A stretch of 64,000 nt of DNA, from the NCBI GenBank assembly GCA_030743005.1, contig JASLTG010000001.1:1-64000 (forward strand), read 5' to 3'. Numbering within the stretch: the first letter of the stretch is position 1; each line of letters starts with the position of its first letter. This document shows positions 1 through 8,468 of this stretch, piece by piece. Source of the stretch: Acidimicrobiales bacterium (GTDB taxonomy: Bacteria; Actinomycetota; Acidimicrobiia; Acidimicrobiales; Poriferisodalaceae). A program made the translations under genes and the position numbers. The notes beneath the pieces are model-generated. The model worked only from the letters and a program-made list of their open reading frames with translations, had not been told where the DNA came from and did no database searches.

Positions 1-303
1 CTCCCGGTTAAGCCTCAGGCCAGGGCTGGTAAGGAGATGCTGAGATTCGAACTCGCTCGCTAACTCACCGGCTAATGCGTTTACCGCAGCATCTGTATCT
101 TCCGGGTCTACTTTGAGGCCGATGGTGGCTCCACTTTTGCGTTGCTCTGCCAGCGCGAAGACGTAGGTCTGATGGCGGACCAGCATTTCCGCGTTACCAG
201 GTGCAAGCTTGGCTCCTAGTCGACTGGGACCCACGTAGGTATCTGCGCCGGGCAAGTCGTAAATGACGAAACCTTTAACCGATTCAAGTTGCTTAATTTC
301 CAC
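1..303 (-). CDS. Edge-truncated gene, possible Glu/Leu/Phe/Val-dehydrogenase-like N-terminus
   Basis: An open frame on the minus strand runs from a GTG at 303 to the window edge without a stop, giving 101 residues of an incomplete protein. The visible part begins VEIKQLESVKGFVIYDLPGA and continues as a compact alpha/beta domain. The order GFVIYDLPGA, then SRLGAKL, then RHQTYVFALAEQRKSGATIG recalls actinobacterial proteins annotated as Glu/Leu/Phe/Val dehydrogenase-like. That match is from memory and the diagnostic catalytic lysine region is not in this window. No clear ribosome-binding site precedes the GTG. It is divergent from the thioesterase at 410. Real coding is likely because the frame stays open with plausible composition; the function is uncertain. 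Confidence 0.45.
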   Translation of the reverse strand, partial: MEIKQLESVKGFVIYDLPGADTYVGPSRLGAKLAPGNAEMLVRHQTYVFALAEQRKSGATIGLKVDPEDTDAAVNALAGELASEFESQHLLTSPGLRLNRE

Positions 304-409
304 AGTTAAATTGTGCCACTTGCGTCAACTAATGAACACCGAACTCCGCCTAAAGTCTGCGCGGCCACTACCGCCTCGTAGCGGAAGCTGTCTGTGAAAG
401 GGGAAGTCG

Positions 410-1258
410 ATGCGATTCTCTGAAGCAATGATGATGGAAGAACAGGTAGATGGACGGTTAGTCGCCAACTTTGATCGTTCATGGTGGGTCGTTAACGGAC
501 CTAATGGTGGGATCATTGTGGCCCTACTGGTTCGAGCAGCGCAGTATTACCTCGGAAACGATCGTTGTGTCCGAACTATCACGACTCATTTCTTGGCTGC
601 ACCGAAGGAAGGAGCGGTTGAAATAGAAGTAACTGTTGAACGAGAAGGAAGAATTGCGGCCTTCGCGACGGTACGCATGACTCAAGAGGGCCGTCAGATA
701 GCAACAGCCTTAGTTGCCACGGCTGAGATGGAGATAGTTTCACATGAGTGGGAGCAACGAAAATTCCCTAGCTTGCCCGCTATCGATGAGACCTGGGTTA
801 TGGCGAGCAAGTTGCCAGATGTCCCTCTACGGAGATGTTGGGACCAACGCTGGGGCTTGGGAGTACCGGGAGTTCCTGAGACTTCAACCATTTCTGGTGG
901 TTACGAAGCCGGAGGGTGGGTCCGACTATCTGAGCCTGAATCATATGATGAAGCCCTTTTGGCAGCGATGTCTGATTCTTGGGTTCCAGCAGTCATGGTG
1001 CATTCTGGTCTTGCTGTGCACACACCTACTTTGGAGCTAACAGTTCAATTCCGGACTGACCCAAGAAATATTGATCTGAGCAGTGAGAGTTACTGTGCCG
1101 CTGTTTTCAGGCAGTTGTCCGGTAGTGAGGGGTTCATAGATGAAACAGGTGAGATCTGGTCACCGGACGGTCAACTGTTGGTTCTTTCTCGGCAAATTGG
1201 AGTCGTGTTGCCGCGACCAGACGACACCATCGGTCAATGGGAGTTTGTTCGCTCTTAG
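410..1258 (+). CDS. Acyl-CoA thioesterase family protein (double hotdog)
   Basis: This 282-residue protein has the layout of TesB-like or 4HBT_3 thioesterases: an N-terminal hotdog half (about 1-105) with NGGIIVALLVRAA as the central helix, and a C-terminal half (about 160-282) ending in a strand-rich region. Such enzymes hydrolyse acyl-CoA thioesters in the cytoplasm, although many members are uncharacterised. The ATG at 410 has a good ribosome-binding site (AAAGGGG, about 7 nt upstream). A possible -10, TAAAGT, lies at 351-356. The next gene starts 33 bases downstream but has its own promoter-like box. Family assignment is fairly safe; substrate is unknown. Confidence 0.75.
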   Translation: MRFSEAMMMEEQVDGRLVANFDRSWWVVNGPNGGIIVALLVRAAQYYLGNDRCVRTITTHFLAAPKEGAVEIEVTVEREGRIAAFATVRMTQEGRQIATALVATAEMEIVSHEWEQRKFPSLPAIDETWVMASKLPDVPLRRCWDQRWGLGVPGVPETSTISGGYEAGGWVRLSEPESYDEALLAAMSDSWVPAVMVHSGLAVHTPTLELTVQFRTDPRNIDLSSESYCAAVFRQLSGSEGFIDETGEIWSPDGQLLVLSRQIGVVLPRPDDTIGQWEFVRS

Positions 1259-1278
1259 TTTCTTGATGATTCGCGCGT

Positions 1279-1284
1279 TAGCGT
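1279..1284 (+). promoter_or_regulatory. -10 box of a probable leaderless transcript (TlpA-like gene)
   Basis: TAGCGT is followed by seven bases and then the GTG at 1292. No Shine-Dalgarno sequence is present. This spacing puts the transcription start at or next to the start codon. Confidence 0.45.
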
Positions 1285-1291
1285 CCAAGTT

Positions 1292-1900
1292 GTGATCCGT
1301 TGGTTGATTCCCGCCCTGCTTGTACCCATGCTGATAGCCGGGGCTTGCCGTGGTGGTCAAAGCGATTCATCAGTGGAACAGGTGGATGAAACAATTACTG
1401 AATCAGTTGTTTCCGGGATGTCCCTAGACCCCTTCGAATCAAACGAATCTGATCCGGCGGTTGGCCAACTCGCCCCTTCAGCGTTCGGACTTGACCTACT
1501 GACAGGGAAAACGGTTCAAGTAACTCCTGTCGGTCGCCCACTGGTCGTCGCATTCTTCGCTCACTGGTGTCCGCATTGTCAGCGTGAGGTAGCCACTCTT
1601 ACCGAATGGTTATTGGCAAATAAGTTGCCGGGAAACGTTGATTTGATTGCTGTGTCAACGTTCGAAGCTCCTGAACGCGGGAATCATCCTCCAAAAAAAT
1701 GGTTGAGTGAGCAGGGGTGGAAACATCCGGTTGTGGCTGATACGTCGTCCCAAGCAATCGCGGATGCTTTCGGCGCTATGTCAGTGCCTTATTTCGTATT
1801 CATAGAGGCAGATGGAACAGTTGCATTTCGAATGAGCGGAAACCTGGGTCCTGGCCAACTTTCGGCAGCAATGAAACGCCTAGCGGGTACTTCGATTTAA
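1292..1900 (+). CDS. TlpA/ResA-like thioredoxin-fold lipoprotein
   Basis: The 202-residue product starts with a hydrophobic signal segment and a lipobox ending in Cys19 (AGAC), so it should be lipid-anchored on the outer face of the membrane. After an acidic Ser/Glu-rich linker (about 22-55) comes a thioredoxin fold with the redox motif C93-P-H-C96 in AHWCPHCQRE and the cis-proline strand SVPYFVFI. ResA/TlpA proteins reduce or shuttle disulfides in extracytoplasmic proteins, for example during cytochrome c maturation. No cytochrome-biogenesis partner is visible here. The start is GTG and appears leaderless. Fold and location are well supported; the redox partner is not known. Confidence 0.82.
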   Translation: MIRWLIPALLVPMLIAGACRGGQSDSSVEQVDETITESVVSGMSLDPFESNESDPAVGQLAPSAFGLDLLTGKTVQVTPVGRPLVVAFFAHWCPHCQREVATLTEWLLANKLPGNVDLIAVSTFEAPERGNHPPKKWLSEQGWKHPVVADTSSQAIADAFGAMSVPYFVFIEADGTVAFRMSGNLGPGQLSAAMKRLAGTSI

Positions 1901-1964
1901 TGAATTAAACATCTAAAGGAAAAGGAGGCCCATCTGGGGGTCACCTAAGTGCCACCCTAGGGCT

Positions 1965-3251
1965 ATGCGTCTTCTCCCTATCTCCCAGCGATCCCCGGGT
2001 CGTGGACACAGGGAAGGGCGGCGTTTTCAAGTTCGGCGAACCGCTCGAGTACGCGACTTACTTGGACCGGACAACGTTGGCATACGCCAAAGTTTGGTTG
2101 CATTGGGATTTAGCAGCCTTACAGCGGTCGTTGCTGGAGGACTGTTGGCCGCGATGACAGGAACTCTTGAGCGGTATCCGGGACTGCTTGTCTTAGTCCC
2201 AGCAGCAATTGGTATGCGGGGGAACATCTTTGGTGCCTTAGGTAGTCGGTTAGCAACATCCATTCATGCAGGTACCTTCCGAATGTCTCGTCGACCTGAC
2301 ACTTTGGTCATGCAAAATGTGCTCGCCTCCGGAGTTCTATCGCTCGTAACAGCGGTCGCGCTAGCAGTTCTTACAAAGGTTCTGTCACCGATTTTTGGAC
2401 TTGATTCGGTGGTAGCTGTTGCTGACCTATTAGTTCTATCTGCAGTTGGTGCCTTACTTTCCTTTGTGGTTCTCATGGCGGTGACTCTCTTTTTGGCAGC
2501 TAGATCAGCACAACGTGGTTGGGACCTAGATGATGTGAATGCCCCATTGGTGTCGGCAGTGGGTGACGTGGTGACACTGCCGGCATTGCTTGTCGCGAGT
2601 CTGCTATTGGAAATAGAAGCACTAACGACGGTTCTTGCTATAGCGGTAGTCCTAGCGACTGCTCTGAGCCTCTGGTGGGTCCGGCGCACGGTGTTCACGC
2701 TCCTACGACAGGTCTTAGCTGAGTCCCTGCCGATTTTGCTGGCTACCGGAATATTGTTGGTGATAGCGGGAGTGGTGATCGAACACGAATTAACAGCTTT
2801 TGCTGCCAATCGAGCGATGCTTATTTTAGTCCCGGCATGCCTCGCGACTGCCGGGGCAATTGGGGGCATTCTTTCGGGCCGGCTTTCTTCCAAGTTTCAC
2901 CTAGGCGTTATTGAGCCGACAGCAATTCCCGGCCGACCCGCTCGTAGAGACTTGATCGCCGGTCTCGCCTTTGCTTTGCCAGTGCTCTTCCTCAATGGTT
3001 GCCTGGCGCAACTAGCCAGCTCTTTGTTCGGTTTTGAGTCGCCAGGTATGGCTTCGTTAGTTTGGATTTCGACTATTGGCGGATTGATCGCAACCTTGCT
3101 TGCTGGCGCCATTGGCTATTACGGAACTGCTCTAGCTGTTCGAGCTGGAGTAGATCCAGACACCTACGGAATACCGCTTGTAACTAGCTCGGTCGACCTT
3201 GGAGGCGCTGCAGCACTGGTTCTTACGATTGGCTGGATGGGTTTGTCGTGA
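1965..3251 (+). CDS. MgtE/SLC41-type divalent cation (magnesium) transporter membrane domain protein
   Basis: This 428-residue membrane protein has two copies of the MgtE/SLC41 integral domain. The first copy carries VPAAIGMRGNIFGALGSRL; the second ends with YGIPLVTSSVDLGGAAAL, the pore-region signature of the family. It lacks the cytoplasmic N and CBS domains of classical MgtE, as is usual for the SLC41-like branch. About ten hydrophobic segments are visible. The basic first 30 residues are odd. A perfect AAAGGAGG at 1921-1928 is 36 nt before the ATG at 1965, with no usable in-frame start nearer to it, so the true start or leader arrangement is uncertain. The next gene encodes a PhoU/TrkA_C protein, a pairing also known from archaea. 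Confidence 0.82.
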   Translation: MRLLPISQRSPGRGHREGRRFQVRRTARVRDLLGPDNVGIRQSLVALGFSSLTAVVAGGLLAAMTGTLERYPGLLVLVPAAIGMRGNIFGALGSRLATSIHAGTFRMSRRPDTLVMQNVLASGVLSLVTAVALAVLTKVLSPIFGLDSVVAVADLLVLSAVGALLSFVVLMAVTLFLAARSAQRGWDLDDVNAPLVSAVGDVVTLPALLVASLLLEIEALTTVLAIAVVLATALSLWWVRRTVFTLLRQVLAESLPILLATGILLVIAGVVIEHELTAFAANRAMLILVPACLATAGAIGGILSGRLSSKFHLGVIEPTAIPGRPARRDLIAGLAFALPVLFLNGCLAQLASSLFGFESPGMASLVWISTIGGLIATLLAGAIGYYGTALAVRAGVDPDTYGIPLVTSSVDLGGAAALVLTIGWMGLS

Positions 3252-3335
3252 ATGTTTCGCAACGTCAATTAGAGAGAAGCCTTGTGCCCCATCGACTTAA
3301 TTTTGTTCCTACACCTTGTTCTTATTGCCTAGCCT

Positions 3336-4571
3336 GTGAGATACGTCATGGATGACAAACCAAGGAATCTAAAAACTCTTCTGGCCGAGTCGAAAGACGC
3401 CTCGGAGTTAATGGTCGACCTCGCCTACGCGGCGCTGTATTTCGACGATGAGGGAATGGCTGAAGCTGTTCTCGGTCTTGAAGAAGAAATGTCTGATCTT
3501 GTGCATGAGATGCGATCTCTGGCGATGCTGGCGGTTCGTCACCCGCGCGAGGTTGATGGTATGAGTTCCGTTCTTCAAGTGGTGTCCTCAATTGAACAGA
3601 TAGCGAATGCAGCAGTCGACATTGGCAAGATTGTTTTGCGAAACATTGGCATTCCTCGCGCCTTGGTGGTTGACCTAGCAGAGGCGGCCGAAGTCTCTCA
3701 TCGACTTGTGGTGGCCGAGGGAAGCCACCTGTCAAATCGCCCTCTGTCGGATATGGAATTACCCATCGTCGTAGGAATGCGGGTGGTCGCGATACAACGA
3801 GGAAGACGTTGGCTTACAGATGTGGGTGGCGATGAGGTTGTTGAGGCTGGTGACGCGCTATTTATGCGAGGTGAACCTGCCGGCATTGTTCGACTTCGAG
3901 AACTAGCTGCAGCGCAGCCATGGATACCCCCGGAAGCCGACACTTCCAATCTTCTGACTGACCTTGACAGAGCTGTAGACACGCTTGTCGAAATGAAAAA
4001 TATTTCAGAAACCGCGATCGGTTTGGCTTATTCGGCTTTAGTGCTGCAAGACCTGTCACTAGCTAGAGAAGTACGTGCTTTAGAGGAACGCCTAGACGAG
4101 ATGAAAGTTTCTTTGCAGACATGGGTTCTTCGAGCGGCAGCCGACGACGTCGACCCATCTCAGCTTCGCGGTTTACTCCACTTGGCTGAAGCAGCTGAAG
4201 ACATTGGGGATCAAGCGTTGCAAATAGTTTCGCTAGTTCTTGATCAAGAAGATGTGCATCCAGTGCTAGCGCTTGCACTGGGTGACACCGACGACGTCGT
4301 CGTTCAGGTCCCTGTTGCGCCAGGATCTAGTGCTGATGATGCAACTTTGGGATCGCTGGGATTAGCGGTTGATCCGGGTTACCACGTTCTCGCGGTGCGT
4401 CGAGCCTCTCGCTACATCTACAACCCAAGGAAGACGGTGACTCTAAGAGCTGGCGATGAACTGCTTGCTTCTGGCCCTGAAGAAGGTAGAGAACGATTAG
4501 CCGCCTTGTGCGGTTACGCGATGGCCGTCGATGAAGAAACAGGAATGGTAGATCTCACACCTGCTAACTAA
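3336..4571 (+). CDS. PhoU-like / TrkA_C (RCK_C) domain regulatory protein
   Basis: The 411-residue cytoplasmic protein consists of two repeats, each a helical PhoU-like bundle (about 10-115 and 205-310) followed by a small TrkA_C/RCK_C beta domain (about 130-190 and 320-395; IVVGMRVVAIQRGRRWL and VDPGYHVLAVRRASRYI, each ending in a GD motif such as AGDALF or AGDELL). TrkA_C domains bind ligands and gate cation channels or transporters. Placed 85 bases after the MgtE-like gene, it is probably the regulatory partner of that transporter. The start could be GTG 3336 or ATG 3348; neither has a convincing ribosome-binding site. Domain calls are confident; ligand and direct interaction are inferred. 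Confidence 0.8.
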   Translation: MRYVMDDKPRNLKTLLAESKDASELMVDLAYAALYFDDEGMAEAVLGLEEEMSDLVHEMRSLAMLAVRHPREVDGMSSVLQVVSSIEQIANAAVDIGKIVLRNIGIPRALVVDLAEAAEVSHRLVVAEGSHLSNRPLSDMELPIVVGMRVVAIQRGRRWLTDVGGDEVVEAGDALFMRGEPAGIVRLRELAAAQPWIPPEADTSNLLTDLDRAVDTLVEMKNISETAIGLAYSALVLQDLSLAREVRALEERLDEMKVSLQTWVLRAAADDVDPSQLRGLLHLAEAAEDIGDQALQIVSLVLDQEDVHPVLALALGDTDDVVVQVPVAPGSSADDATLGSLGLAVDPGYHVLAVRRASRYIYNPRKTVTLRAGDELLASGPEEGRERLAALCGYAMAVDEETGMVDLTPAN

Positions 4572-4611
4572 ATCAAGCTCCTTATACGCACGTCTGAAGT
4601 GAACGGATTGC

Positions 4612-4617
4612 TAGCTT
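4612..4617 (+). promoter_or_regulatory. -10 box of a probable leaderless transcript (mca-like gene)
   Basis: TAGCTT is followed by seven bases and the ATG at 4625. This supports 4625 over the upstream in-frame TTG at 4616. Confidence 0.45.
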
Positions 4618-4624
4618 GGCTCTG

Positions 4625-5488
4625 ATGTCGCTGTCGATACTTACCATCCACGCGCACCCCGACGACGAGTCGTCGAAAGGTCCTGGAACTATCAACCTGT
4701 ATTCCTCTCAAGGCATCCGAACGACATTGGTTTGCTGCACCGGCGGAGAAGAAGGAGACATCCTTAACCCAGCGATGGAGCGCCAAGAAATAAAAGAAGA
4801 ATTGGCGTCGGTTCGTCTCGCCGAACTCAACTCAGCAGCAGCAATTATCGGCTATGACGAAGTTGTCATGCTTGGTTACAGAGATTCAGGTATGCCAGAT
4901 AGTGAAGCTAATGGTCATCCAGAAGCTTTCGCGAACGCTGACTTAGACACCGCAGTGGGGAAGCTTGTGGCAGTCATTCGTCGCGTGCGACCCCAAGTCG
5001 TGATGACATACCCAGAGATCCAGAATCGTTACCCTCATCCAGATCACCTGCAAGTCACGGCCATTAGCATCCCAGCCTTTGAACGAGCGGGCGATCCTGA
5101 CTGGTATCCGGAAGCTGGGGAACCCTTTGACCCCCTAAAGCTCTACGCCCCCATATGGTCAAGGCAAAGGCTGTTGCTCACGCACCAAGCCTTTCTTGAC
5201 CGTGGACTTGAATCGCCGTACGACGAAAAGTGGCTATCGGGTAGAGACAGAGATGACCGGATTAGCGCGATGGTTCCCGTCGACAACGCTGTGAGAAGAA
5301 AGGCTTTGTTAGCTCATGCCACACAGGTTGACCCTGAATCTCCTTTTTGGTTTGGCTTGCCCGACGAAGTTCAAGATGCCATCCATCCATTCGAGGAGTA
5401 CATGATGCTCCGGTCAAAAGTGCCTACCGAGGAACTTGAAGAAGACCTATTCGCGGGATTGCGGGACCTAGGTAGAGGGGAAGAGTGA
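4625..5488 (+). CDS. mca: Mycothiol S-conjugate amidase / LmbE-family deacetylase
   Basis: This 287-residue protein belongs to the LmbE/PIG-L zinc deacetylases. The metal and catalytic motif H11-P-D-D14-E is in TIHAHPDDESSKG, and a second motif YPHPDH (138-141) supplies another ligand. GGEEGDILNPAM is characteristic of the mycothiol branch. Mca cleaves mycothiol S-conjugates to a mercapturic acid and GlcN-Ins during detoxification. The paralogue MshB makes GlcN-Ins during mycothiol synthesis. Length and the AHPDDESSKG context favour Mca, but MshB-like activity cannot be excluded. The stop overlaps the next start (TGATG). This is one of the main pieces of evidence that the host uses mycothiol. 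Confidence 0.8.
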   Translation: MSLSILTIHAHPDDESSKGPGTINLYSSQGIRTTLVCCTGGEEGDILNPAMERQEIKEELASVRLAELNSAAAIIGYDEVVMLGYRDSGMPDSEANGHPEAFANADLDTAVGKLVAVIRRVRPQVVMTYPEIQNRYPHPDHLQVTAISIPAFERAGDPDWYPEAGEPFDPLKLYAPIWSRQRLLLTHQAFLDRGLESPYDEKWLSGRDRDDRISAMVPVDNAVRRKALLAHATQVDPESPFWFGLPDEVQDAIHPFEEYMMLRSKVPTEELEEDLFAGLRDLGRGEE

Positions 5489-5865
5489 TGCAGTTCTTGA
5501 GTGAACAATTCATTGCTGAGTGGGCTGCCGTCAAACATCCAGCATGCAGCGACGTTTCAGGACTTGTTGTCGCCAAGATTGATGGAACTCCAGAAGGCAA
5601 AGTTGCGGTTTCCGTCGAGTTCGTCGACGGGGTCATTACTAATGCTTATCTGGGTTCTGGTCGTGGTCGCGACCTGGAACTCACGATGCCGTACGAGCTA
5701 GCTGCACAGCTGTTTTGCCACCAAGCTGACCCTGCTGCTGAATACATGAAAGGCAGACTCAAAATGAGCGGAGATATGAATATGTGGCTTGAGTTGTTGC
5801 CGGTTTGGCAAGCCCGAACGAACGACGTTGAGCAGTCTCCACTTTTAGAGCAAACAACTATTTAA
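5488..5865 (+). CDS. SCP-2 sterol-transfer-like small protein
   Basis: The 125-residue product resembles single-domain SCP-2-like lipid-binding proteins. It has a beta-sheet with VEFVDGVITNAYLG, the LTMPYELAAQLFCHQADP helix, and the conserved YMKGRLKMSGDM segment near 90-101. Such proteins bind acyl chains or sterols in the cytoplasm, and several actinobacterial versions sit with acyl-CoA genes. ATG 5488 shares bases with the stop of the mca-like gene and follows AGAGGGG at 5474-5480, so the pair is translationally coupled. A GTG one codon earlier is less likely. It is convergent with the thiolase downstream. The family is recognised from its C-terminal motif; its lipid is unknown. Confidence 0.65.
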   Translation: MQFLSEQFIAEWAAVKHPACSDVSGLVVAKIDGTPEGKVAVSVEFVDGVITNAYLGSGRGRDLELTMPYELAAQLFCHQADPAAEYMKGRLKMSGDMNMWLELLPVWQARTNDVEQSPLLEQTTI

Positions 5866-5894
5866 CTTGGGTTAACAAACCACTATTGCTTGAC

Positions 5895-7061
5895 TCACAT
5901 GCGTTGAATGATCGTCCCGGTTCCCAGTCCACCACCACAGCACATGGTCACCAGCCCGAATTCTTTGTCAGAGCGGTGTAACTCATGAAGTGCTTTTGTC
6001 ATCAGAATTGATCCAGTGCCTCCAAGTGGGTGACCTAACGCGATCGCACCGCCATTTGGGTTGACAGAATCCATATCAGGGTTCATTTCGCGAGCCCAGG
6101 CTAGAACCACTGAAGCGAAGGCCTCGTTTATCTCCACAACGTCGATGTCACCCATTGTCATCTTGTTGCGTTCTAGCAAGTGATGAGTAGCTTCTATAGG
6201 TCCGGTCAGCATCAAGACAGGATCGCTTCCAACCAGGCAAGTGTCGATGATGCGACCTAGCGGCTTGAGGCCCTGTTCCTCAGCCTTCTCAGCAGTCATC
6301 ATTAAGACTGCGCCGCTTCCGTCGCTTATTTGCGAGGAGGCACCAGCCGTATGTACGCCATCATCCATTACTGGACTCAACTGAGATAACGCTTCAAGAG
6401 TCGTTGGTCGAATACCACCGTCTCTTGAAACCCGCTGCTTTTCTCCGGTTGCGGTTCCATCGTCGTCAAGTACTGGAACGTCCACTTCGACTATCTGAGT
6501 GGCGAACCGATCTTCATCCCACGCCCTAGCAGCGTTCTCTTGGCTCCGAAGGCCGAACTCGTCGCATTCGTCGCGCGTGATATTCCACTTCTTGGCCAAT
6601 AACTCCGCACCTTGGAACTGGGTGGTGTATTCGTAGTGATCCTTATAGCGCGGCGTTGCGGTCAGTTGGCCCTTCTTATAGGAAGAACCCATTGGATTCC
6701 GGGTCATCGATTCAACACCACAACCAACGGCACTATCGACAACCCCTGAAGCAACTAACCCATATGCAAGCGAAATTGCTTGCTGACTAGAGCCGCATTG
6801 CGCGTCGACGGTCGTTGCCGCAACGGTCAAGGGCATTCCGGCGCCAAGCCAAGCAGTTCGAGCGATATTCGCAGTTTGTTCACCTGCTTGACTAACGCAT
6901 CCGCCCACTACTTGGCCAATAGTGGAAGGGTCAACTCCGCTTCGCTCTATAAGGGCTGTTTGCACTTCGCTTAGAAGGTCAGATGGATGGATGTTGCTCA
7001 ATTCACCGCCTCGTCGACCAACAGGCGAACGGACAGCTTCAACGATCACTATTTCAGACAT
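5895..7061 (-). CDS. Thiolase (acetyl-CoA acetyltransferase), FadA5-like
   Basis: This 388-residue protein is full length for a degradative thiolase. The nucleophile Cys89 lies in VDAQCGSSQQA, with the catalytic His344 in ALGHPLGGTG and the second Cys374 in MCCGGGLGTG. It catalyses thiolytic removal of acetyl- or propionyl-CoA from 3-ketoacyl-CoA. The N-terminus (IVIVEAVRSPVGRRGG) and GGCVSQAGEQTANIAR resemble mycobacterial FadA5, the steroid side-chain thiolase, which together with SCP-2, MaoC and racemase genes nearby hints at sterol-like or branched substrates. That substrate guess is inference. Transcription is probably leaderless. Confidence 0.9.
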   Translation of the reverse strand: MSEIVIVEAVRSPVGRRGGELSNIHPSDLLSEVQTALIERSGVDPSTIGQVVGGCVSQAGEQTANIARTAWLGAGMPLTVAATTVDAQCGSSQQAISLAYGLVASGVVDSAVGCGVESMTRNPMGSSYKKGQLTATPRYKDHYEYTTQFQGAELLAKKWNITRDECDEFGLRSQENAARAWDEDRFATQIVEVDVPVLDDDGTATGEKQRVSRDGGIRPTTLEALSQLSPVMDDGVHTAGASSQISDGSGAVLMMTAEKAEEQGLKPLGRIIDTCLVGSDPVLMLTGPIEATHHLLERNKMTMGDIDVVEINEAFASVVLAWAREMNPDMDSVNPNGGAIALGHPLGGTGSILMTKALHELHRSDKEFGLVTMCCGGGLGTGTIIQRM

Positions 7062-7067
7062 ACGTCA

Positions 7068-7073
7068 ACCTTA
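7068..7073 (-). promoter_or_regulatory. -10 box of a probable leaderless transcript (thiolase gene)
   Basis: On the minus strand TAAGGT is followed by six bases and the ATG at 7061; no Shine-Dalgarno sequence is present. Confidence 0.45.
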
Positions 7074-7164
7074 GTCATGACAGTCGTCTCGTACCTAGGC
7101 TTCGAGAGATTGCCGAGATCAGCATCGCTAACTAGTAGACCAATGAACTGGCGCAAAGTGGTTC

Positions 7165-7332
7165 CTATGCGGCGTCTAGGTCAACCTCAGGCAGCAGACG
7201 GGCGTTAGCTAGCGCTGCTCTTGCTTCCGCAATCCCTTTTCTTCCCAGATCACGAGTCTTAAAGTTCAGTTTTCGACTGGGCCCTGATGACGTTTGTGGC
7301 GCTATTTCGATGAGGCGTAACTGTCTGGTCAT
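7165..7332 (-). CDS. Small basic protein of unknown function (55 aa)
   Basis: An ATG at 7332 opens a 55-codon frame reading MTRQLRLIEI, a Ser/Pro-rich stretch, then RKLNFKTRDLGRKGIAEARA and an acidic tail to TAG at 7165. The second half would form one amphipathic, Arg/Ala-rich helix ending AEARAALANAR. I have an impression of similar short proteins in other actinobacteria but cannot name a family. GGAG sits only two bases before the ATG, so initiation evidence is weak. The gene lies in the largest intergenic gap (7062-7466), and the remainder of that gap shows nothing I recognise. Composition and helix regularity favour a real gene. Confidence 0.45.
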   Translation of the reverse strand: MTRQLRLIEIAPQTSSGPSRKLNFKTRDLGRKGIAEARAALANARLLPEVDLDAA

Positions 7333-7466
7333 GGCTCCATTCTTGTCGCAGGGTGGGACAGCGAAATCTGCATCGTTGAGTTAAGTGTGATGTTGATAGG
7401 TAACCAACGAAGTGATCTGGCTAATGTCGATAACAGAGTGCCACTCAAGTAAGGAATCCAGAAGAT

Positions 7467-8435
7467 ATGAGTTACCGCTACGGCATAACAGTTCCATTCG
7501 ATGCACCGCTAAACCAACAGCGGGATTTGTACCAGGAGTTTGCTGATTTGGGATACACAGATTTGTGGAGTTCGGAAGCAGACGGGACAGATGGCTTCAC
7601 ACCACTCATCTTGGCTTCGCAGTGGGCGCCCGAACTTCGCTTGGGGGTAGCGATCATCCCGGCTTTTACTCGCGGACCAGCGTTAATGGCACAACACATT
7701 GCATCAATGTGTGAGGCAGCCCCTGGAAGGTTTGTAATGGGAATAGGTTCGTCATCGAACGTCATTGTTGAACACTGGAATGGAATTCCTTTCGAGGAGC
7801 CGTATAAGAGAACCCGCGACATGGTGAGGTTTCTGCGAACAGCACTTACTGGTGAGAAAGTTTCTCAAGAATTCGATGAATTCGAAGTCAAGGGGTTCAC
7901 CTTGCGGCGAATTCCGCCAACACAGCCCCCGATCCTGATCGCAGCCTTGCGGGCTGGCATGCTCCGTCTCGCGGGCCGAGAGGGGGATGGGGCCATAATC
8001 AATTGGCTTTCAGCTAATGACGTCGCGACCGTCAAGCCTTACGTAGAAGAAGGTGGCCCGGATAAAGAGATAGTTGCGCGTATTTTTTGTTGCCCAAACC
8101 CGGACGCCGAGACTGTGCGAGCAGGAGCAAAGCGGGCGATAGCGGCATACTTGAATGTTCCTGTTTATGCGGATTTTCATCGTTGGCTAGGGCGTTCCGA
8201 CGATCTCGATGGAATGTGGAGCGCATGGTCAGATGGTGACCGCAAAGCAGCACTAGATGCGATTCCTGATCATGTAGTTGATGAGCTAATAGTTCACGGG
8301 CATCCTGAAGAATGCCGGGAGCATATTGATCGGTATCACGAGATGGGGGTAACAACTTCAACTGTTTCGATAATGCCGTTTGGAAATATTCATCCAGTGC
8401 AGGCCGCTCGTGATCTTGCTCCTGCAGCACGATGA
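7467..8435 (+). CDS. LLM class F420-dependent oxidoreductase (luciferase-like)
   Basis: The 322-residue TIM-barrel protein has hallmarks of bacterial luciferase-like enzymes. These include the N-terminal strand YGITVPFDAP, DLWSSEADGTDGF, LRLGVAIIPAFTRGPALMAQ, GRFVMGIGSSS and PPILIAALRAGMLRLAGREGDGAI. These enzymes oxidise or reduce small substrates with reduced flavin or F420; actinobacterial members often use F420. The substrate is not predictable. A downstream enoyl-CoA hydratase starts 33 bases later with its own ribosome-binding site, so the two probably form a small operon. Two more members of the family are in this window (20019-20927 and 22572-23567). Confidence 0.82.
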   Translation: MSYRYGITVPFDAPLNQQRDLYQEFADLGYTDLWSSEADGTDGFTPLILASQWAPELRLGVAIIPAFTRGPALMAQHIASMCEAAPGRFVMGIGSSSNVIVEHWNGIPFEEPYKRTRDMVRFLRTALTGEKVSQEFDEFEVKGFTLRRIPPTQPPILIAALRAGMLRLAGREGDGAIINWLSANDVATVKPYVEEGGPDKEIVARIFCCPNPDAETVRAGAKRAIAAYLNVPVYADFHRWLGRSDDLDGMWSAWSDGDRKAALDAIPDHVVDELIVHGHPEECREHIDRYHEMGVTTSTVSIMPFGNIHPVQAARDLAPAAR

Positions 8436-8468
8436 TTTCGAAAATAGAGATTTTGAAAGGATAAGAAA

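Noticed and set aside
1921..1964. Magnesium riboswitch before the MgtE-like gene
   Set aside because: A short hairpin can be drawn in this region but it is far too small and lacks any M-box or ykkC-type architecture.
2264..2893. 209-codon minus-strand frame within the MgtE-like gene
   Set aside because: Composition is Thr/Ser/Arg-rich as expected from antisense of a membrane protein; no recognisable domain.
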